From positions 20,094 through 84,093 of the forward strand of contig JBGTQJ010000039.1 in NCBI GenBank assembly GCA_041941305.1: a stretch of 64,000 nt of DNA, read 5' to 3'. Below, one piece after another: positions 59,761-64,000 of this stretch. The notes under the pieces are model-generated. The model was not told the DNA's origin. It worked only from the letters and a program-made list of their open reading frames with translations, and made no database searches. This DNA comes from JANSWP01 sp041941305. Its GTDB lineage: Bacteria; Bacteroidota; Bacteroidia; Chitinophagales; Saprospiraceae. How positions within the stretch are numbered: the first letter of the stretch is position 1; every line of letters starts with the position of its first letter. A program made the position numbers and the translations under genes.

Positions 59761-60792
59761 ATGAATAAAGTTCTCGTTACAGGCGGCTGCGGATATATTG
59801 GAAGCCACACTATTGTAGATTTATTGGAAAATGGATTTGATGTCATTTCTATAGATAATTTGTCCAATGCAGATGGAAGTGCTTTATCAGGCATTGAAAG
59901 AATAACCGGCAAGAAAATTCAAAATTACAACATTGATTTATGTGATTTGGAGGCTACAGAAAAGGTATTTGAGGAAAATAAAGATTTGATTGGAATAATT
60001 CATTTTGCTGCCCTCAAAAGCGTGGGAGAGTCTGTTTTTCAGCCACTTCGCTATTTTAGGAACAACTTGTACAGTCTTATCAATATCCTCGATTGTGCTC
60101 GAAAATATAAGGTAAGAGATATTATTTTTTCCTCCTCCTGTTCTGTATATGGCAATGCTGAAGAACTGCCTGTCACCGAGGATACCCCACTACAAGAAGC
60201 GGAATCTCCATACGCACGAACCAAGCAAATGGGGGAACAAATCATACAGGACTTTACCAATCAATTTAAAGAAAACCAGGCTATCTTATTGCGATATTTT
60301 AATCCAGCAGGTGCACATGAAAGTGCAATCATTGGTGAATCTCCAAGCAATAAAGCCAACAACCTGGTACCTGTTATCACAGAAACAGCCATTGGAAAGC
60401 GTGAGTTTATGATGGTTTTTGGGAATGACTATGAGACTCGAGATGGTAGTTGTGTTCGCGATTATATTCATGTGATGGATTTAGCCAACGCACATACCAA
60501 ATGTCTACAGTACCTTATGGCTAATAAAAATGATAGCAACTGTGAAATTTTTAATGTGGGTATTGGAGAAGGGGCTACTGTTTTGGAAGCCGTACACGCT
60601 TTTGAAAAAGTGACTGGTCAAAAGTTGAACTATAAAATTGGTGAACGGCGAGCGGGAGACGTGGTTGCTATTTATGCGAATAATGATCTTGCCGCAAAAA
60701 AATTGGGTTGGAAAACCGAATTTGGAATTGAAGACATTATGCGGACAGCCTGGGAATGGGAGAAGGCCAGAACCATTGGGCAGGGAAGTTAA
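59761..60792 (+). CDS. galE: UDP-glucose 4-epimerase
   Basis: The 343-residue product is an extended short-chain dehydrogenase. The NAD-binding GGCGYIGSHTIVDLLENGFD opens it, and the catalytic SPYARTKQMGEQII carries the Tyr-x-x-x-Lys pair, with the Ser in SSSCSVYGNAEE. The RDGSCVRDYIHVMDLANAHT loop and the C-terminal YANNDLAAKKLGWKTEFG are typical of GalE. It interconverts UDP-glucose and UDP-galactose, supplying sugars for exopolysaccharide. The ATG follows a repeat hairpin directly. Confidence 0.92.
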   Translation: MNKVLVTGGCGYIGSHTIVDLLENGFDVISIDNLSNADGSALSGIERITGKKIQNYNIDLCDLEATEKVFEENKDLIGIIHFAALKSVGESVFQPLRYFRNNLYSLINILDCARKYKVRDIIFSSSCSVYGNAEELPVTEDTPLQEAESPYARTKQMGEQIIQDFTNQFKENQAILLRYFNPAGAHESAIIGESPSNKANNLVPVITETAIGKREFMMVFGNDYETRDGSCVRDYIHVMDLANAHTKCLQYLMANKNDSNCEIFNVGIGEGATVLEAVHAFEKVTGQKLNYKIGERRAGDVVAIYANNDLAAKKLGWKTEFGIEDIMRTAWEWEKARTIGQGS

Positions 60793-60800
60793 AATCAATC

Positions 60801-62822
60801 CTACCTTACTAGCAGTACATCCCCCCTAAACAATTCTACTCTCCCATCAATGTATTGAATCTCAGCTATATACACGTAGATTCCAGAATTCAGGTTTTCA
60901 CCCAGATGTGTCCCATCCCAACCAAGATTTGGATCATTGGCTTGGAAATCTTTTCGTTCGAAAAGTAAACTTCCCCAACGGTTGAATACGAGGAAATGAT
61001 TGATCTTTTCGATGTTTTGGATACCATGGATGTAGAAAACATCATTATTGCCATCGTTATTCGGAGAAAAGGCATTGGGGATATATACACAAGATGCCTT
61101 GTTGATCAATACATTAATGGAGGCAGCTGCCGGGCAGTCGTTTTCGTCAGTAATCCTGATTTCGTATTCGGTAGAATTGAAAGGATTGGCAATTGGATTG
61201 AGGCAAGTGTCGCAACTCAAATCTTCAATTGGCAACCATTCAATTTTTGACAATTGTTCCTCAGGACGATTGACAAATGTGGGCAGTCGAATTTCGTTTC
61301 CAAGCTTGATTTCAATGCTTGGTTCCAGGTCGATTGCCAATTCAGTCAATTCAAAAATGGAAAAAGTGGTATCCCATTCGCATCCAATGACATCCCTCAC
61401 TGTGAAATGGTATTCGTCTATTGGCACATTTTGAAATTCAGAAAAATCATAAAAAATGGTATCATCCAGTGAAAAGAAATAAGGTGGATTGCCTCCTGAA
61501 ACAGCGTTAACAGTCACCGAGCCTTCCAAATCCCCAAAGCAGGGATTTTTGATAGTCAAATCAGCACTTTCCGGAACTTTATCATTTAAAATGATGATTA
61601 CAGAATCCGTGGATGAACAACCATTTCTCACATTGACCACTTCCAGATTGTAGGTGCCGGCTACATCAATTAGCGGGAAAAGGGTGGAATCACCAGAAAT
61701 GATATTGCCATCAAGTGTGGTCCAATTATATTTAATATCAGTGCCTTGAGAAGATAGACCTCCCTGTAAAATGATGTTTTCAGTAATGCAATTTAATTCA
61801 TCATCTTCTCCTGCATTGGCAATGGGTATTTCGGTATCTACCAGCACTCTTGCAGTATCACGTACTTCACATCCGGATTCTTCATCTTTTACAATAAATA
61901 CAAAGGTTCCCTCCTGATCTACTTCAATAAATAAAATATCACTCGCCAGTAATTGATCATCAATAGTCCGCCATTCATAAGTAATACTAGGGCTCGAAGA
62001 AAACAGATCCGGACTCAATACGATGCTAAAATTGGTTTTGCAATTGATGGTATCTGTAGGTGCTACCTGGGCAATCAGTTCATCGGCTTCTAAAACAGTA
62101 AGGTTAAGTGTGTCTGTGCATTTCAATAAAGTGTCTTCTGCAGCAAGTGTATAGATCCCCGGAGTGTTGACATGTGCGATTGGACTGTTCAATCCATCCA
62201 AAATATTCCCGTCAATTGTTTCCCAATTGTAAAGGGTATTGATGCCTTGACTCAGCGAATTTTCTACTTCCAGGTTCTTTGCGAGGCCATCCTGGCATAA
62301 ATAAACCGGGTTTTCGACCGCCATCAAAAAATCTGGAGAGGTGGTTGCTCCCTCTGTTACCTCAATGCTGTATTCACATACGTCCCCTCCTTTTCCATCC
62401 AATAGAATGTGATATTGTTCACCTATCGTCAAATTGGAAGCTGCCAGCGTAAAGGGTATCGCTCCACTCACTCCGGGATCCCAACAATTGGAAACTTCCT
62501 GGAAAGTAAAACAATCAAGCGTGCGATAGATGTGTCCCTGCATACCCGAATTCATCTGACAATTGGAGGGCGTTACAACTATTGTCAACTCAGGAGTAGC
62601 TGCCACAAAAGAAAGCCAATGGCTATTTTCAATTTGACCACAAAATGGGCTGGGGTTGGGCTGAGGGTTTGAGGACAATAATTGGGAGCAATAACCATCT
62701 AAATCACATAAGATAGGAGCGTTTGCACAATCTGGAGAAGGTGGTACAGGAATATTACATTGTGAAAAACCAAAATCAAGTATGCAGAGAACAAAAAGGG
62801 AAGAAAGGAATACAGATTTCAT
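60801..62822 (-). CDS. Secreted Ig-like repeat protein with T9SS type B sorting domain
   Basis: The 673-residue product has a signal peptide (MKSVFLSSLFVLCILDFGFS). It has a Cys-rich N-terminal module (CNIPVPPSPDCANAPILCDL) and an Ig/PKD-like set of about five repeats (YNWETIDGNILDGLNSPIAH; YEWRTIDDQLL; YNWTTLDGNIISGDSTLFPL), each a W-containing beta-sandwich. The C-terminal CHU_C domain (YIPNAFSPNNDGNNDVFYI; FNRWGSLLFERKDF) is the type B secretion signal. It is probably a surface adhesin. It converges with galE with 8 bp between stops and no hairpin. Confidence 0.87.
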   Translation of the reverse strand: MKSVFLSSLFVLCILDFGFSQCNIPVPPSPDCANAPILCDLDGYCSQLLSSNPQPNPSPFCGQIENSHWLSFVAATPELTIVVTPSNCQMNSGMQGHIYRTLDCFTFQEVSNCWDPGVSGAIPFTLAASNLTIGEQYHILLDGKGGDVCEYSIEVTEGATTSPDFLMAVENPVYLCQDGLAKNLEVENSLSQGINTLYNWETIDGNILDGLNSPIAHVNTPGIYTLAAEDTLLKCTDTLNLTVLEADELIAQVAPTDTINCKTNFSIVLSPDLFSSSPSITYEWRTIDDQLLASDILFIEVDQEGTFVFIVKDEESGCEVRDTARVLVDTEIPIANAGEDDELNCITENIILQGGLSSQGTDIKYNWTTLDGNIISGDSTLFPLIDVAGTYNLEVVNVRNGCSSTDSVIIILNDKVPESADLTIKNPCFGDLEGSVTVNAVSGGNPPYFFSLDDTIFYDFSEFQNVPIDEYHFTVRDVIGCEWDTTFSIFELTELAIDLEPSIEIKLGNEIRLPTFVNRPEEQLSKIEWLPIEDLSCDTCLNPIANPFNSTEYEIRITDENDCPAAASINVLINKASCVYIPNAFSPNNDGNNDVFYIHGIQNIEKINHFLVFNRWGSLLFERKDFQANDPNLGWDGTHLGENLNSGIYVYIAEIQYIDGRVELFRGDVLLVR

Positions 62823-63029
62823 ATTATCCAGTTCAAAGTAAGATTAAAGATTGTCCGTTTGCGGTTGACAAAAATTAAAGATTATCAACTGCAGGCTGTC
62901 AACTGTTCTTCTGCTGTTTTGCAAAGATGAATGGAATTTTGTGAAAAATGTTCGTTCTGTAAAAACTTTTATTTTACTCAAATCCATTGATTGGCGGATC
63001 TGTGACATTCGGTGACATCATGAAGTAAC
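62823..63029. other. Start of the 1.2-kb right-edge region
   Basis: This stretch includes the leader of the preceding minus-strand gene. GTTGACA / TATCAACTGCAGGCTGTCAA words at 62860-62905 are of the same word type as the other tracts. No gene is seen. Confidence 0.4.
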
Positions 63030-63059
63030 TTGAATTTTGAATTGGAACCTATAAATTTG
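63030..63059 (+). promoter_or_regulatory. Promoter for the NUDIX fragment
   Basis: TTG at 63030-63032 and TAAATTTG at 63052-63059, 19 bp apart, match the Bacteroidota -33/-7 pattern. The ATG at 63094 lies 34 bp downstream. Confidence 0.5.
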
Positions 63060-63093
63060 TCCGTTTAAAACTGTTGAGCATAAATTTACCTTA

Positions 63094-63207
63094 ATGTATA
63101 CCTACGCATATCCCAGACCCTCCGTTACGGTAGATTGTGTGATTTTTGGTTTAGATGTAAGTCAAAAGTTGAAACATATTAGTGACAGATATAAAAAAAG
63201 TAAATAA
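63094..63207 (+). pseudogene. N-terminal fragment of a NUDIX hydrolase
   Basis: The 37 codons read MYTYAYPRPSVTVDCVIFGL then DVSQKLKHI, the opening strands of NUDIX proteins of the YPxPxxTVDxVxF type. The conserved continuation (a strand LLIxR and the Nudix box) is missing. After about residue 29 the sequence becomes unrelated and stops. The gene was cut, probably by the event that brought in the recombinase remnant at 63471. The native promoter (63030-63059) is intact. Confidence 0.65.
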
Positions 63208-63470
63208 TGCAAGCTGGTAACATCCTTCTAGCGGTGCGACAAGCAAGCTCAATAAATCACTGTTAAGCCCTTGATTGACAATATCTTACACAAAGCAGTC
63301 AAAGCGGACTTAATCCAATGTACTGCCATTGGTTTTCTACTTCGGCATGCAGTTTTGGCAATCCCAAAGGGACAAGCAGAAGCTGTGTGAAGCCGGTCCC
63401 GAAAGGGAGTCCCTTGGACAAGGACACTACAGCCCCTTTTACAATAAGCGGAATAAGGCATTTTCGTGAG
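63208..63470. other. Unassigned stretch between NUDIX stub and recombinase remnant
   Basis: The GC content is higher than around it. A 70-codon minus-strand frame (63249-63461) has no family character. Base-pairing words CCCAAAGGGA and CCGAAAGGGAGTCCC suggest structured RNA or decayed DNA. Nothing more can be said. Confidence 0.3.
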
Positions 63471-63751
63471 GAAAACTGATTTTTAAGAGGGCAAATTGGT
63501 GGGAAATATAGTGAATCGGCGTTACAATCTATTTTTGAAAAGCTAGAGCAAGTTCGGGAGTATATTCATATTTAATCATACATGGATTGCGGCATAGCTT
63601 TGCTACTCATTTGGTAGAAAAAGGTGTGCCGTTACATGTTGTAAAAGAATTGTTGAGATTTATGTGTCCTGAAACTACAGGAGTTTATTTGCACATCGCT
63701 AAAAATTTTAGGGATAAAATTGAAAGCCCATTAGAAGGCATGGGTTTGTGA
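63471..63751 (+). pseudogene. C-terminal remnant of a tyrosine recombinase (XerC/D-like), frameshifted
   Basis: Frame one (63471-63575) reads LRGQIGGKYSESALQSIFEK, then a stop. Frame two (63581-63751) reads HGLRHSFATHLVEKGVPLHV, VVKELLRFMCPETTGVYLHI and the end IESPLEGMGL. These are the last catalytic parts of Bacteroidota tyrosine recombinases: the HxLRH box, a diverged LLGH box (here LLRF), the active-site Tyr in TTGVYLH and the typical SPL end. A frame change and the lost second His make it inactive. It may belong to an ISXer-like or integrative element. Confidence 0.78.
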
Positions 63752-64000
63752 TTTGTTAAATTTTTTGTTTAAAAAATGTAAATTTATTGTTTATTTTCAC
63801 CTATGGTTTTTTTTAATTTGAACGCTTTCGATGTTTTTTTGTGTTTGTAAGTTGTTGGTTTACAGATGTAAGTCAGACGAAGTGCTTTATAAGAGGTTAA
63901 GTTGTCGAATGTAGATATATATTAATCTAGTTAACATATCTAGGAGTTACATGCCATAGCCTAAACGGCACCTCCCTATGCGGTCGGTCTTTTATGCTCC
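63752..64000. other. Right-edge intergenic sequence
   Basis: The first part is AT-rich with T runs. TAACATATCTAG near 63931 echoes TAACATCCTTCTAG at 63213-63226 on the other side of the recombinase remnant. The window ends before anything further can be resolved. Confidence 0.35.

Noticed and set aside
63249..63461. Minus-strand 70-codon frame
   Set aside because: No family character and no start context; it overlaps the decayed region and is likely non-coding.
63234..63470. Possible group II intron start (GTGCG at 63234)
   Set aside because: No domain V motif, no reverse transcriptase and no clear exon-binding layout could be found; a five-base match is too weak.
63752..64000. Possible integron attI/attC sites beside the recombinase remnant
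   Set aside because: The remnant lacks integron-integrase features, and GTTACAT / GCCTAAAC near the end do not form a convincing attC pair. The window ends too early to test it.

Overview
The window reads as a draft chromosome segment of a Bacteroidota bacterium, most likely of the Saprospiria / Lewinella-Haliscomenobacter type. This is inferred from gene content; no rRNA or universal marker gene is present to prove it. The grounds are a gldA/gldF/gldG gliding-transporter cluster, secreted proteins ending in type IX secretion (T9SS) sorting domains of type A (21187-23316, 37892-40075) and type B (42169-44223, 60801-62822), a beta-propeller sensor kinase, BatD, short Bacteroidota -7 boxes (TAnnTTTG) before several genes, and weak Shine-Dalgarno signals. 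A 10-N scaffold gap lies at 23442-23451, inside a repeat.

Layout. 1-4967 (minus): DUF4340 protein (cut by the window edge), GldG, GldF, an unknown exported protein and GldA, which together form a gliding-type ABC transporter cluster. 5476-13004: a DUF547 lipoprotein, a sugar isomerase, a membrane acyltransferase, small envelope proteins, an OmpA-family protein, a four-helix-bundle gene framed by complementary GC-rich arms, and a LuxR response regulator. 13062-24134: a large propeller histidine kinase, alkaline phosphatase, DprA, an SH3 protein, BatD, a secreted DUF4832 protein and a thioesterase. 24262-29168: a gene fragment, then an exopolysaccharide set (O-antigen ligase/polymerase, Wzz-like chain-length protein, flippase). 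29271-36298: CBS protein, TM2 protein, SpoIIE phosphatase, a queuosine-tRNA mannosyltransferase homologue overlapping an alpha/beta hydrolase, and a 525-residue curlin-repeat protein. 37070-45736: an AraC-type regulator, three secreted or surface proteins, an SRPBCC protein and a SET-domain protein. 45765-54589: a stretch rich in broken genes (frameshifted VOC gene, RAYT transposase stub, arrestin-like tail, deleted FtsX-type permease) among intact hydrolase, DinB, methyltransferase, permease, truncated-haemoglobin and PadR genes. 54995-62822: histidine phosphatase, RNase D, thioredoxin-like lipoprotein, WaaE-like glycosyltransferase, CysQ, GalE and a T9SS type B protein. 62823-64000: a decayed edge with a NUDIX start fragment and a tyrosine-recombinase remnant.

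The most striking non-genic feature is a set of some twenty intergenic tracts built from short degenerate words (such as TGGTTACTGG, CAACCGACAACTG, GGGGTGCGAG, GATGAATGAT, GAGAATTTGAGA, AAGTTCAAGTTC). Many fold back into long hairpins and often touch start or stop codons. The same words recur at unlinked loci, in convergent, codirectional and divergent gaps alike, so they are not only terminators. One such tract pair encloses the four-helix-bundle (S23/IVP-like) gene, an architecture that recalls the intervening sequences of 23S rRNA. A second dispersed family is a ~160-bp palindromic element seen twice (27538-27701 and 36725-36885). These are the best candidates for an undescribed system here.
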